Shown here one piece after another: positions 26,660 through 37,340 of a stretch of DNA of 64,000 nt (position 1 is the first letter of the stretch; each line of letters opens with the position of its first letter). The translations under genes were made by a program, and so were the position numbers. The notes under the pieces were generated by a model that was not told the origin of the DNA, did no database searches, and saw only the letters and a program-made list of their open reading frames with translations. Origin of the DNA: Anisus vortex (taxonomy: Eukaryota; Mollusca; Gastropoda; Planorbidae); the NCBI GenBank assembly GCA_949126835.1, contig OX421500.1, forward strand, positions 25,982,731-26,046,730, read 5' to 3'.

Positions 26660-26793
26660 AAGTGATTTTATAAGTACTGTTAAGTGATGTTCTAAGTACT
26701 GTTAAGTGATGTTATAAATAATGTTAAGTGATGTTCTAAGTACTGTTAAGTGATGTTCTAAGTACTGTTAAGTGATGTTCTAAGTAATGTTTT
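26660..26793. repeat. 22-bp minisatellite, ~6 copies
   Basis: The unit is AAGTACTGTTAAGTGATGTT plus CT. Single copies of the same sequence occur at about 28,833 and 32,805 in duplicated blocks, so the array grew from a pre-existing single unit. Confidence 0.9.
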
Positions 26794-27740
26794 GCTCTGT
26801 GAATTATGAACCCAAGTTTACAAAAGTAATTCTAAAGAGACTGGTAAAACAAACGTCAAGAAGATCATGATATAAGATCCACAAACTCTGTAATATTGAC
26901 ACAACACATTAAATGGAGGTAGTGGTTTTAAAGTATTTTAAAACTTTAAAAGGAAAGCTTTGATGTATAAAACTTATTTTGATGGAATGCTTAAGTTTGG
27001 ATGCATGTGATGCTAGTTCAACAGAAAATGAAATCAGAGAATTCTACAGGAAACAGTCTTGACTTTAATAAAATGATTATGTTGACTTCTGGTGGTGACT
27101 CTTTGGATCACATTGAACTCAATAAAACTCAGATAATTTTAGACCTCTAAATTAAAGTCTGTTGGTTATTTAGTAATTTTGTATTTCAAGCAATTGATCA
27201 AAAGAAAAATATTTTTTTTTATATATATATATATATCTTACAATTATTTTATTTAAATACAATGGTGTTAAAATTGATTGGCACCATTGGACGCATATCC
27301 TCTTACACAAGGTAAACTGACCTTGACAAAAATCATGACCTCCAAGGAGTTTCATTAACATACTGTGTTTTCTATTGGCAAAAAGAATTCCAGAAAATAT
27401 GTAACGTATATATTGTCTGCATTTGAAATGACTGCAACATCACAATGCAGTTATACATTTGTTATTGAACACATCTGTTCACTTGATTCAAAGTGCAAAC
27501 TATTTCTTCAGAAGGAACAAGTTATCCAGCACTGTTAATTATTAGTATCATAAAAAATGAGAGGCAAAGCTGATAAACACCTTTTGAGACATGCTAACTT
27601 TGGCATTTGAAAAATGATCACTTTGCAGAATAAAGAAAATTTATATTGGTGAAACACTTTTAGTTTCCAGTGTAGATTGTAAGCTTGGTTTCAGTCTGAT
27701 AAACAATTTGAAAACCAAATTTAGGAATTGTCCACAATTA
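26794..27740. repeat. Old duplicated block, related to 28,835-29,800 and 32,457-33,600
   Basis: Shared landmarks with the block at 28,835 are GACACAACACATTAAATGG, GGATGCATGTGATGCTAG, AAAATGATTATGTTGAC, GGTTATTT, CATATCCTCTTACACAAGGT, GGAGTTTCATTAACATACTG and GAACACATCTGTTC. At 27,460-27,530 it holds a single copy of the sequence that is amplified into the 63-bp minisatellite further right. Probably decayed retrotransposon; no intact frame. Confidence 0.7.
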
Positions 27741-28017
27741 GAACCATTGTTCCTTCTAAGCTGTGCATGTATAAATGAACACACAACTCACAGAACGCAT
27801 GCTAACAACAGAGTGCACAACGGTATGTTGAAGTGGATTACTGGTGCCTCAGTTTCTTGCTTGGTCTGTTAAAGGCTGCCCTGGCAGCATAAGGTTATAT
27901 TATACAAAGTGAAATTTTGACATTTAATTTCTTTTTTTGTTCAGAGATATTTAGTAACAGACAGAAAGTTTATTTGTACAAATCTGTGTTAGCTTCAACA
28001 ATTCAGCTTTATGTAAA

Positions 28018-28112
28018 CAATCTTTACATTTTAAGCAATCTTTACATTTTAAGCAATCTTTACAGTTTAAGCAATCTTCACATTTTAAGCAATCTTTACA
28101 TTTTAAGCAATC
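28018..28112. repeat. 18-bp minisatellite, ~5 copies
   Basis: The unit is CAATCTTTACATTTTAAG, with small variants (TTACAGTTT, TTCACATTT). Confidence 0.9.
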
Positions 28113-28834
28113 TGTAGATAATTAGCTCAATTGCTTGATAAGTAAAGAGAGTTCAAATCCAATGGCAATGAACTGTGTAAAAGGCAATGAAACTGCTGCA
28201 GCTGTTAAGATTAAATGGCTTGTATAAATGATTCTAACAGAGAAGCCAAAGTCTCAAACTCAAGTTCTACTGTGTGCAATATTTACTTATGATGAGGATG
28301 AAAAAGTACTTTATTTGCACTGCTTAAATGGAAAAAAATAACACCAAAGTGTTTTCAACTGGTAAGTTTTCAAATGATGTGTGGAACCTTGATTTCTTAA
28401 AATACCATCTGCCTAATAAGTACTGAAAGTGTTAGAAAAATGAGTGAAGCACTGGTTACGATGTCTTTGGAAAAGGAGGAAAGGCAAATTATTACTGAAT
28501 ACCAGTACTGAAGAGTTTCATGCCGGCATAACTTAGTTCTAATTGACAGAGTCCTGCTGGCTGTTTGGATTAATATTTCCATGCTTTCTGTTTGAAAAGT
28601 TTTGAGCGCAAGTCACCATATTGTCAATATCATCATAAATGATGTTTATGTAAGAATAATGTTATACTCTGAAGATGATGACAACATCACTAAAAGTGTC
28701 AATTAAGAGACAGCACATTTAACTTGTTAGTCTTACATTAGCAATTAAGCAGTGTAGTTCTAATGTTTGACTTCAGTGAATATATTGTAAATAAAGTTCC
28801 ATCGATGTTAATTCGTTATCTACTGTAATTGTGT

Positions 28835-29755
28835 AGTACTGTTAAGTGATGTTATAAGCAACACTTCACTCAGTGAAGTTATGAGCTCAAGTCCACAAAA
28901 GTACCGAAATTTAGACAGAGACGGGTAAATAAAAACTAGAACATCATAGTATAAGATGGAACACTCTATGCCATTGACACAACCCATTAAATGGTGGCAG
29001 TAGTTTTAAAGAATTGTATAAGAACAGCCTAATTTTTTAAAAAGAGCTAGTAAAGCTCTATCAAAAAATGATATATCTAACAGAAATTCCTGTAAGCAAC
29101 ATTTTATTCCTTGTAGTGAAATGCTTTGATGCATAAAATGTATAGTTAATTTTGTTGATATGCTTAAATTGGATGCATGTGATACTATATTAATACCATC
29201 AGAAAATTTTACAGCAAACAATCTTGACGTTAATAAAATGGTTATGTTGACATACTTCTTTGGATCACTTTGAAATGAATGTTACTGGTCCAGCGGTAAG
29301 TTCACCGGACTGTCAACCAAAAACCAACGGACAGGTAACGGGTTCTATCCCTGCCACCGACGGATCCCTGTCGCCCTGCAGGAATTTTGGGCCTGTAAAC
29401 TTATAAGATACTCAGTTGCTTTTAAACCTCTGAATTATGTCTGTTGGTTATTTTGGCTTTTTGCACTTTAAGCAATCTATCAAAACTGAGATATTTTAGA
29501 AGATCTTATAATTATTTTATTTGAATACAATGGCCTCAAAAATGATTGACACCACTATAAGCATATCCTCTTACACAAGGTAAACTGAACTTGTCAAAAC
29601 CTCTGTAGAAGTTTTGTTTTAATATTAACTCCATGGAGTTTCATTAACATACTGTGTTTGCTATTGGAGAAAAGAATGCCAGGAAATAAAATGTATGTAT
29701 TGTCTGCATTTGACATGACTACAATATCACAATGCAGTTCTAAATATGTTATTGA
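28835..29755. repeat. Old duplicated block interrupted by a SINE
   Basis: This is collinear with 26,690-27,460 (GTTAAGTGATGTTATAAGCA, ATTGACACAACCCATTAAAT, TTGGATGCATGTGATACTA, CTTACACAAGGTAAACTGAA). The tRNA-derived SINE at 29,283-29,410 is absent from the equivalent position at about 27,120. The right end runs into the 63-bp minisatellite. Confidence 0.7.
29283..29410 (+). mobile_element. tRNA-derived SINE, family A, internally deleted copy
   Basis: It has box A-like TGGTCCAGCGG and box B-like GGTTCTATCCC, followed by CTGCCACCGACGGATCCCTG and a short tail TGTAAACTTATAAGA. Compared with the copy at 51,001-51,170 it lacks the ~35 bp between GGGCC and TGTAAAC. The same family recurs at 34,003. 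Confidence 0.85.
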
Positions 29756-30509
29756 ACACATCTGTTCTCATTATTCAAAGTAAAAACTATTTCTTCAGGA
29801 AGAACAAGTTGTTAAGGAACACATCAGTTTACTATATTGAAAGTACAAACAATTTCTTCAGAAGGAACAAGTTGTTATGGAACACATCAGTTTACTATAT
29901 TGAATGTACAAACAATTTCTTCAGGAAGAACAAGTTGTTATGGAACACATCAGTTTACTATATTGAAAGTATAAACAATTTCTTCAAGAAGAACAAGTTG
30001 TTATGGAACACATCAGTTTACTATATTGAAAGTACAAACAATTTCTTCGGGAAGAACAAGTTGTTATGGAACACATCAGTTTACTATATTGAAAGTATAA
30101 ACAATTTCTTCAGAAGGAACAAGTTGTTATGGAACACATCAGTTTACTATATTGAAAGTACAAACAATTTCTTCAAGAAGAACAAGTTTTTATAGAACAC
30201 ATCAGCTTACTATATTGAATGTACAAACAATTTCTTCAGAAGGAACAAGTTGTTATGGAACACATCAGTTTACTATATTGAAAGTACAAACAATTTCTTC
30301 AGAAGGAACAAGTTGTTATGGAACACATCAGTTTACTATATTGAATGTACAAACAATTTCTTCAGAAGGAACAAGTTGTTATAAAACATATCAGTTTACA
30401 ATATTGAAAGTACAAACAATTTCTTCAGAAGGAACAAGTTGTTATGGAACACATCTGTTTACTATATTGAAAGTACAAACAATTTCTTCAGAAGGAACAA
30501 GTTGTTAAG
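29756..30509. repeat. 63-bp minisatellite, left half (~12 copies)
   Basis: The unit contains AAAGTACAAACAATTTCTTC, AGAAGGAACAAGTTGTTATG and GAACACATCAGTTTACTATA. Copies here vary (AGGAAGAAC, AAGAAGAAC, ATGTACAAAC). Because 63 is a multiple of three, all open frames persist, giving spurious 118-149 codon frames. The array is cut at its right end by the LTR-like insertion. Confidence 0.97.
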
Positions 30510-31698
30510 TGTAACCTGAACGGTTACATTTTTTATGTTATCTAATTTTTGTTATGTTGTTATATTATATTTTCTTTCAATGTTTTTATTCGCATTTTTG
30601 TACTTTTTGGGTTTGGAAAACCTAGTGGTATTCTTACAAAGACTTCGGGGTTTTTAGTGTTTTTCTGAGTTGTTTCCCTGTGGGGAAAGATAGTCCTAAA
30701 ATATTCTTGGGCAAAATGTTTATTTATGTAAATACCTGTACCTAAAACTTAAATAGTCCTAATTCTTTATTTCACTATTTTGATTTTATACTTTTATAAA
30801 TATTTTATTTCAATTTCATTAACATGTTTAATTTGTTGTTATTGTTTTTTTATTACTATGTTTGGTACTATTTTATTGTGTGTATGAGTATGATGATGTG
30901 AGTTTTTCGGTTATGGATAGTCCACCTTTTTTTAATTGATATAAAAAGACTAGTGGTACGCTATCAGGCTTTGTGCTAAAACCTCTTGCTATGTGCTTGA
31001 GCGTTGCTGCTTTGTGAGTATATTTATATGCCTCAAACTAGTGTTTCTATAATATTAAATTTATTTATGGTTTATTTTATACAGTGGTTTTATTATAACC
31101 TTTGTATTTGTAATAATTTGTACCGGTTATGTCAGTACCGTAGTACCGTAATTAGTATTATTTATTACTTGTTTTGGCTAGCTTGTTATTTATTTACCGT
31201 ACCATGTGGGTTGATATAATCCTTTTTTTATAATGTATAATAGATTAATACATTACCATAATGAATATATGTCCATTGCTAATATATATTTATTTACTTT
31301 TTCTCTGTTAGTGTGTCTTCTAACTGGGATATTGTAGTTCTCTGTTTTTGTCTGATTTTAGATTATCTATTTTGTTTGATTTAGAATTTAGATTCAGTTT
31401 AGGCCTATATATTTTGTGATTAGATTCGGTTTGCAGTTGTTAGCAGGCAGTTGATAGAATAGATGTTTTGATAGAATTACGTATATGTAAATAAAGATCT
31501 TTTAAATTTATCTATAGTACTCTATTAGTTGTGTGGTTTCTGGTGTTGTTCTTGTGTCGTGCTTAATGTATATTGTTTGTGTTCTGTTTAGCTCTTTAGG
31601 TCTTAATTTAGTTAGCTTTAGCCTTAGACCTTACGGTCACTTTGGGTTTTCCGAAGTTGCACAGACTAGGACCTTCCATCTTCCTTGCACCCCCAACA
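30510..31698 (+). mobile_element. Probable solo LTR inserted in the 63-bp minisatellite
   Basis: The 1,189-bp block begins TGTAACCTGAACGGTTACA and ends CCCCCAACA, so it has the TG...CA ends of an LTR. It contains TATAAAAAG at 30,940-30,948 and AATAAA at 31,490-31,495, about 550 bp apart, in the order expected for promoter and polyadenylation signal. No gag-pol sequence is attached on either side. The 63-bp array continues on both flanks. I could not define a clean target duplication (left flank GTTGTTAAG, right flank TATGGAACA). It could instead be another kind of insertion. Confidence 0.55.
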
Positions 31699-32456
31699 TA
31701 TGGAACACATCAGCTTACCAAATTGAATGTACAAACAATTTCTTCAGAAGGAACAAGTTGTTATGGAACACATCAGTTTACTATATTGAAAGTACAAACA
31801 ATTTCTTCAGAAGGAACAAGTTGTTATGAAACACATCAGTTTACTATTTTGAAAGTACAAACAATTTCTTCAGAAGGAACAAGTTGTTATGGAACACATC
31901 AGTTTACTATATTGAAAGTACAAACAATTTCTTCAGAAGGAACAAGTTGTTATGGAACACATCAGTTTACTATATTGAAAGTACAAACAATTTCTTCAGA
32001 AGGAACAAGTTGTTATGGAACACATCAGTTTACTATATTGAAAGTACAAACAATTTCTTCAGAAGGAACAAGTTGTTATGGAACACATCAGTTTACTATA
32101 TTGAAAGTACAAACAATTTCTTCAGAAGGAACAAGTTGTTATGAAACACATCAGTTTACTATTTTGAAAGTACAAACAATTTCTTCAGAAGGAACAAGTT
32201 GTTATGGAACACATCAGTTTACTATATTGAAAGTACAAACAATTTCTTCAGAAGGAACAAGTTGTTATGGAACACATCAGTTTACTATATTGAAAGTACA
32301 AACAATTTCTTCAGAAGGAACAAGTTGTTATGGAACACATCAGTTTACTATATTGAAAGTACAAACAATTTCTTCAGAAGGAACAAGTTGTTATGGAACA
32401 CATCAGTTTACTATATTGAAAGTACAAACAATTTCTTCAGAAGGAACAAGTTGTTA
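31699..32456. repeat. 63-bp minisatellite, right half (12 copies)
   Basis: Same unit as the left half but more uniform. A variant pair (TTATGAAACAC with TACTATTTTG) occurs at about 31,825 and again about 315 bp later, a five-unit higher-order period. The 301-codon open frame over it is a by-product of the unit length. Confidence 0.97.
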
Positions 32457-33039
32457 TACAGACAGCAGTGCAACAACTTCCAATTTATTAGTGTCAGAGA
32501 ATATCAGAGGCAGACTGATAAAAAGCTTTTCAGATATTGTAAATTAAGCATTTAAAAATGATCTCTTTGCAGTGTAAAGAAAATTAATTTAGATCCAACT
32601 GTATATGTAGCTCGTCTTAATCACAATGTGTCATAGATGACTAATAATATTACAAAAAAAGTCCATAAAGAGATGGCTTGTCTTAACTAGACAGTCTTTT
32701 GTTAGCCATCAATCAGTAGAATTATGTTTATATTAGACTCAATATATTTTATATATACATATATATATAATAATCAATTTTATTCATTCATTGTGTGTAT
32801 AAAGTACAGTTAAAGTGATGTTTATAAGGAACACTTCACTCTGTGAAGTCATGAAGGCAATAAACAAATTTCTGAAGAGACTGGTAAATAATATCCAGAA
32901 AGAGTTTTGGTTTGTAGGCTATGATCCATAATCTGTTCCATTGACACAACCCTTTCAATGGTGGTCATTGCATTTTGTTCTTTGAAGCTTTGATGAAAGC
33001 TAATGATACTCAAAAATAAGGAGAAATCTAGCACTCTAG
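32457..33039. repeat. Continuation of the duplicated block right of the minisatellite
   Basis: The sequence after the array (AGCAGTGCAACAACTTCC, TTATTAGTGTCAGAGAAT, GAGGCAGACTGATAAAAAG) matches 27,520-27,600. From about 32,800 it matches 26,700 and 28,850 again (GTTAAAGTGATGTT, AACACTTCACTCTGTGAAG). A (TA)n microsatellite lies at about 32,750-32,770. Confidence 0.65.
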
Positions 33040-34002
33040 AGAAATGTATTGTTACACAATATTGTAGTAAATATATTCATTCACATGAAAATTGAGTCCT
33101 TAAAGAAACAATGTATTGTAACATTATGATGCTCAGAGAATGATGAAAATACTTGTATTCTTGATAAAGTATTGTTAATGTACTTTTTTTTTACATTGAT
33201 GACTTGTGAAGTATAATTGTAAATAATATACTGGTTAAGAAGTGTATGTAATTTTATATCAAAGGTGCCTGAGACACAACATTTTGATTTGTGTAAACAT
33301 GTATTATCACAAATTGCTTGATACAAGCTGTTTTTTTGTTTGTTGATTTTTGTTGATTGATTTTGATAAATAACATGAAACGTTACAGAATTGTATTCCT
33401 TGACATGTGTTAAATACTTAATTATACAGCTTCAAGTATTGGCCAGTAAATTCATTTGAGTATAAAACTAATTTTTGATGGAATGCTTAAGTTGGAGGCA
33501 TGTGATGCTAGATTAACAGTCAATCAGAGAATATTACAAGAAACGACCTTGACATTAATGAAATGGTTATGTTGACTTCTGATGGTGCCACTTAGATGCA
33601 AGATAGATTAAAAGGCATGGTAGCGTAGCACAGTTGAAGTAGAATGTTCCACAATTAAAATAGCAGCATTGTGATGCATATTGTAAATATTTGAAGATTT
33701 CTGATTCATGGAAGGAAGCAAACTTGTTGAAACAAGTCTTAACTTTTACTACAACTTGTTGACATAATTTCCACTAAAAGGTCAAAGTAATGAGAATTAG
33801 TGGATGCTTCTAGATGTGATTCAGTTGCTTTTTGTAGTTTTGAATGAAATGTGTTGTTGTTTTTTAGGTTGTTTAAATTTCAAGCAATCTTTTGAAATTA
33901 TGGTATTTTATTAAAATACTTTTAAAAAGATAAGGATAATTACATTTATTAGCATATTTTAAAGTACTGGTTATAAATGTTTAAATAGTAATTCCAGAGA
34001 AG

Positions 34003-34152
34003 CTGGCTGGTCCTGCGGGTAGTTCACCGGACTGTCAACCGACACGTTGCGGGTTTTATCCCTGCCGCTGACAGATCCCTGCTGTCATGCAGGAGTTATG
34101 GGCCTAGAGGACCTAATAATCGTCTATCTAGAAGAAGCGTCTGTAAAACTTG
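34003..34152 (+). mobile_element. tRNA-derived SINE, family A
   Basis: CTGGCTGGTCCTGCGGGTAG (box A region), GTCAACCGACACG, GGGTTTTATCCCTGCC (degenerate box B), ACAGATCCCTG, GGCCTAGAGG, then ATCTAGAAGAAGCGTCTGTA. It matches the reverse-oriented copy at 51,001-51,170 along its length. The equivalent site in the paralogous block (about 23,990) lacks it. Confidence 0.85.
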
Positions 34153-34888
34153 TACGGAAAATAACAATTCAAGTTTTCAATGTTGAGTAGCTGAACTAGC
34201 TTCATTAACAATTCAAAAACAAAGATTGACACCACTGGAAGCATATTATTTTGCTTGAGGTAAACTGAACAAATTGCAATGCAATATTAAGATATCACCT
34301 ATTGGTGCTACCAGTGCAGATTTCCAGTGAAAACAGTTTGAAAACCAAATAAAGGAATTTTCTTCAGCTAAAACATTTGGAAATGCTGATGTTTGTGAAA
34401 GAGCCATATTCAAGATAGAGGATCAATAGATCTTGATAAGATTTATGCAGACTGGGTGGATTTAAAAGATCAAAGGAAACAAGATTATTGGTATGATGAC
34501 TGATGAGTGGTGTCAGTAATCTTACAATTTTCATCTGGGTTTCTATTAATATTTCATGAAAAAGAATTAACAATTTCAATGACTAAATTTATTGACATTA
34601 TACAGTGCTAGTTAATTATTTTAAATATTCAAAATTAACCGTTTAGTAAGCTGCACAAGAAAAATAATTTCCTCCAATTATTAAACAAAGTCTTTTGCCA
34701 CACATAGCCTTCAGAAAATTAGAGGGATTAAAGAAGTCCATTATTTTTTTAAATAATTTTTGCAACCCTACCTGCAACACTATAAATGCATTTCATTAAT
34801 TTTTTTTTTACAAAGAGTATATCACCATTGTTCACACAAGATCAGTGCATGTATGGTGGCCTGGTAAAGACCTTCATTTAAAGAGAAG

Positions 34889-35225
34889 TATCTGGCCGCA
34901 CTTTACCAGATATGAGCAGACCACCATATTCCGACAAAGGACAGGACACAAGAGACTATTAGACCACCAGCACCGAATCGGCCTAAGTCACACCCCCTAA
35001 GTGCCCCTGTGGAACTGGACTCCAGAATGCAGAGCACATCCTGCAATGGTGTCCACTCCACAGAGAGGCCCGTAACCAGGCCTGGCCTCAGGGAGCCACC
35101 ATGGAGGAAAAGCTTTGGGGCCATTCCTAAAGACAACAGCCTGGTTTGTCAGAGAAACAGAACTACCGGTCTGACACAGCAAAGGAAAGCGAATATGGAA
35201 TGAAGTAGAAGAATATAAAGAGAAG
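34889..35225 (+). mobile_element. 5'-truncated LINE insertion with 10-bp target duplication
   Basis: A 337-bp insertion bounded by TAAAGAGAAG at 34,879-34,888 and 35,216-35,225. The paralogous locus near 24,850 has the empty site (GATTTAGAGAGAACTG). It encodes the extreme C-terminus of a non-LTR retrotransposon polyprotein: FRQRTGHKRLLDHQHRIGLS, then after a frame break CPCGTGLQNAEHILQWCPLH (a C-x-C-x8-H-x4-C knuckle), WPQGATMEEKLWG, and after a second break a last stretch ending ELPV and stop. The 3' tail is a short GAAGTAGAAGAA repeat. The two frame breaks make it inactive. Confidence 0.88.
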
Positions 35226-35380
35226 CGTAAAATCCTATTTTATTTGTCAATGATTACAAAATGCTAATCTGCAGAAATGACATAATTTAAACTTTGGTGC
35301 TCCTATGTTAGGAAAAATGGTATTATATAATAATTACAGATTTAGCTTTTGAAAAGTTCATTGTGAACAATAACAATATT

Positions 35381-35560
35381 TACAACAGAATCATTATTCA
35401 ATTGCAAGATCCTTATGCTGATGCTAGTGTAACAACAAATGAAATGAGACAGAAGATCTTCCATGATACAACATCAAAGAGAGACATTTGTGAAGATGTC
35501 TCGGTAAGGTTGAAGAGCTATTTTCAGAACTTGTATCATTCAAGAAAAAAAAAAGACGGT
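35381..35560 (+). pseudogene. Gag-like retrotransposon remnant (copy B)
   Basis: It lies in an 80-codon open frame whose ATG is at 35,363. The core QLQDPYADASVTTNEMRQKI is followed by a charged stretch and LKSYFQNLYHSRKKK. This resembles the capsid-type pattern of gypsy Gag proteins (Y-x-D/E-x-x-x-x-x-x-L/M-R-Q-x-F). It is better preserved than the copy near 25,050. No zinc knuckle or downstream protease is visible, so the family call is tentative. Confidence 0.4.
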
Positions 35561-35780
35561 ATCCATCAGACAGTATTTGGAATTCCAATGGTGATTTTAC
35601 TTTAGAACAAGTATTTAACCCTAAACATCAAGAACAACTTTCATTTAAAAACCCAGTCAAAAGACATGGACACCTAAAAGATTACTCCCAGAAATTTACT
35701 TTAGTTTGTTATGTGTGGATTGTTTTGTCTTTATTAAGGGTGGAGGTAAGTAATGTATGAAAATTGAAATAATGTTTCCT

Positions 35781-36694
35781 TAAATATCTCATTTATTTCA
35801 TTTTTATATTTTTCTATTCAAGATTTAAGTATGTTATGTAACTTTTATTTAAAATAACTTTTCAACAAGGCTAGTAAGTACAAGATAAACATCAAGTTAA
35901 TTAAGTTAACATTGGTCTATTGTTATTTGTTACCCAGAAATTTTAGGTTGTTTTTTAGAAAGTATCAAATCATTTTTTACAAGTTTCTTATAAGTAGATA
36001 TTATTAGATGTTGTCTACTATAGTGATTTGTTAATTTATTTTTCAGTATAGGTTGAAATACTGTTTTAATCTTTTTAATACATATGTATAACTGTTGTTA
36101 TTCTAAATTTTTAATGTTTTTTTTTTATAATGCATTGCTTATGTTTAATTATGTAAATTGTTCTTTCTTACAGAACAATGAAAGATACACTTTATTCTAG
36201 TCTACAGCATATTAGCTACTAGACAAATACACTACATTCTAGTCTACAACATATTAGCTACTAGACAAATATTATACTAGAGCCTTAAACATGATGAAAT
36301 AGTATTTTGGCAAGTCACAAAGTTTCTAAAATAAATCTTAAGCATTAGAAGTAGAAATACTGTTTTCACTTAACTTCTGGAAGCAACAACAGACTTGATA
36401 ATATTCCCAGTGCCAGTACACAGGGTATGTGAAGATGTACCAATAAGCAATCTGAAATTAGAAGTTGTTAAGCTCTAACAATAAATAAAAGTGACAAGGG
36501 CCAGGATTGTAAGGCAGGGGGAAATAGTGCAAATATGGGGGAGGAGAGAACTGTTTAGAGATGTAAGGGCAATAATAGACAGCTATGGATTTCAAAATCT
36601 CAACCTCAAAGAAATACAAGTAAGTGTCTATAGCTACTAAGTAGTATTCTCCTTAAGGGTATGGACATGAAAAGTCAATGCTGAACTCTTCCCA
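35781..36694. other. AT-rich sequence, one short duplication
   Basis: No gene recognised. Near 36,187-36,270 a ~43-bp unit (ATTCTAGTCTACARCATATT, AGCTACTAGACAAATA) is present twice. A purine-rich stretch (GGGGGAGGAGAG) lies near 36,540. Confidence 0.6.
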
Positions 36695-37082
36695 TTGGCG
36701 TTCCGGGAGCTCAGTCATCTGTAAGGGTTCTGGTGTTCCAGGAGCTCAGTCATCTGTAAGGGTTCTGGTGTTCCAGGAGCTCAGTCATCTGTAAGGGTTC
36801 TGGCATTCCGGGAGCTCAGTCATCTGTAAGGGTTCTGGCGTTCCGGGAGCTCAGTCATCTGTAAGGGTTCTGGCGCTTCGGGAGCTCAGTTGTCTGTAAG
36901 GGCTCTGGCATTCTGGGAGCTCAGTCATCTGTAAGGGTTCTGGCATTCTGGGAGCTCAGTCATCTGTAAGGGTTCTGGCGTTCCTGGAGCTCAGTCATCT
37001 GTAAGGGTTCTGGCGTTTTGGGAGCTCAGTCATCAGTAAGGGTTCTGGTGTTCCGAGAGCTCCGTCATCTGTGAGGGTTCTA
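36695..37082. repeat. 35-bp minisatellite, ~11 copies
   Basis: The unit is GGTTCTGGCGTTCCGGGAGC followed by TCAGTCATCTGTAAG. It is GC-richer than its surroundings. Variants cluster at GGCGTTCC/GGTGTTCC/GGCATTCT. Not a CRISPR: there are no spacers. Confidence 0.96.
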
Positions 37083-37151
37083 ATGTATGAATGACTTGAT
37101 GTTTCAACATATCGGCACATGTAAGCAATCACACTTTTTCTCAAATGAGGT

Positions 37152-37340
37152 TTATTGTATTAATGGTGCCTTGGTGCCCTTCACATGATCCATGTCAATT
37201 GCTTGCTGCTGTACATTTTTTGGAATAACTTTCTGAGGTCTAAGAAGAACTATATTATGTTGGGCGTCATTACATGTGAGCTCATTGCGAATATTCTTAA
37301 AGACTTGGCATGCCTTGTCTTGACATCTGGTGATCATGCA
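37152..37340 (-). pseudogene. Ty3/gypsy integrase N-terminal remnant
   Basis: The minus strand reads CQDKACQVFKNIRNELT and then NIVLLRPQKVIPKNVQQQAI, followed by DHVKGTKAPLI. This matches the zinc-binding N-terminal region of gypsy integrases (L-L-R-x-x-R-V/I-V-I-P-K-S-L-x-x-x-x-x-x-x-x-H-x-G-H-Q-G-x-x-K-T-K-x-L-L-R). The second histidine and part of the G-H-Q-G block are missing. The frame stops right after, so no catalytic core follows. It lies opposite in strand to the RT remnant at 21.6 kb, so it is a separate copy. Confidence 0.6.

Larger units (their letters stand above)
33040..35780. repeat. Old duplicated block, copy B (gypsy-related)
   Basis: Collinear partner of 23,280-25,620, with a SINE (34,003-34,152) and a 5'-truncated LINE (34,889-35,225) inserted after the duplication. 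At 33,480-33,600 it also carries the GGAGGCATGTGATGCTAG segment shared with the 26.9- and 29.1-kb blocks. Confidence 0.75.

Noticed and set aside
29746..32555. Frames of 86-301 codons over the 63-bp array
   Set aside because: Unit length is 21 codons and two different frames are open at once; the last 30 codons are unique sequence with no domain.
36695..37082. CRISPR-like regular repeats
   Set aside because: Head-to-tail units without spacers, in animal DNA.
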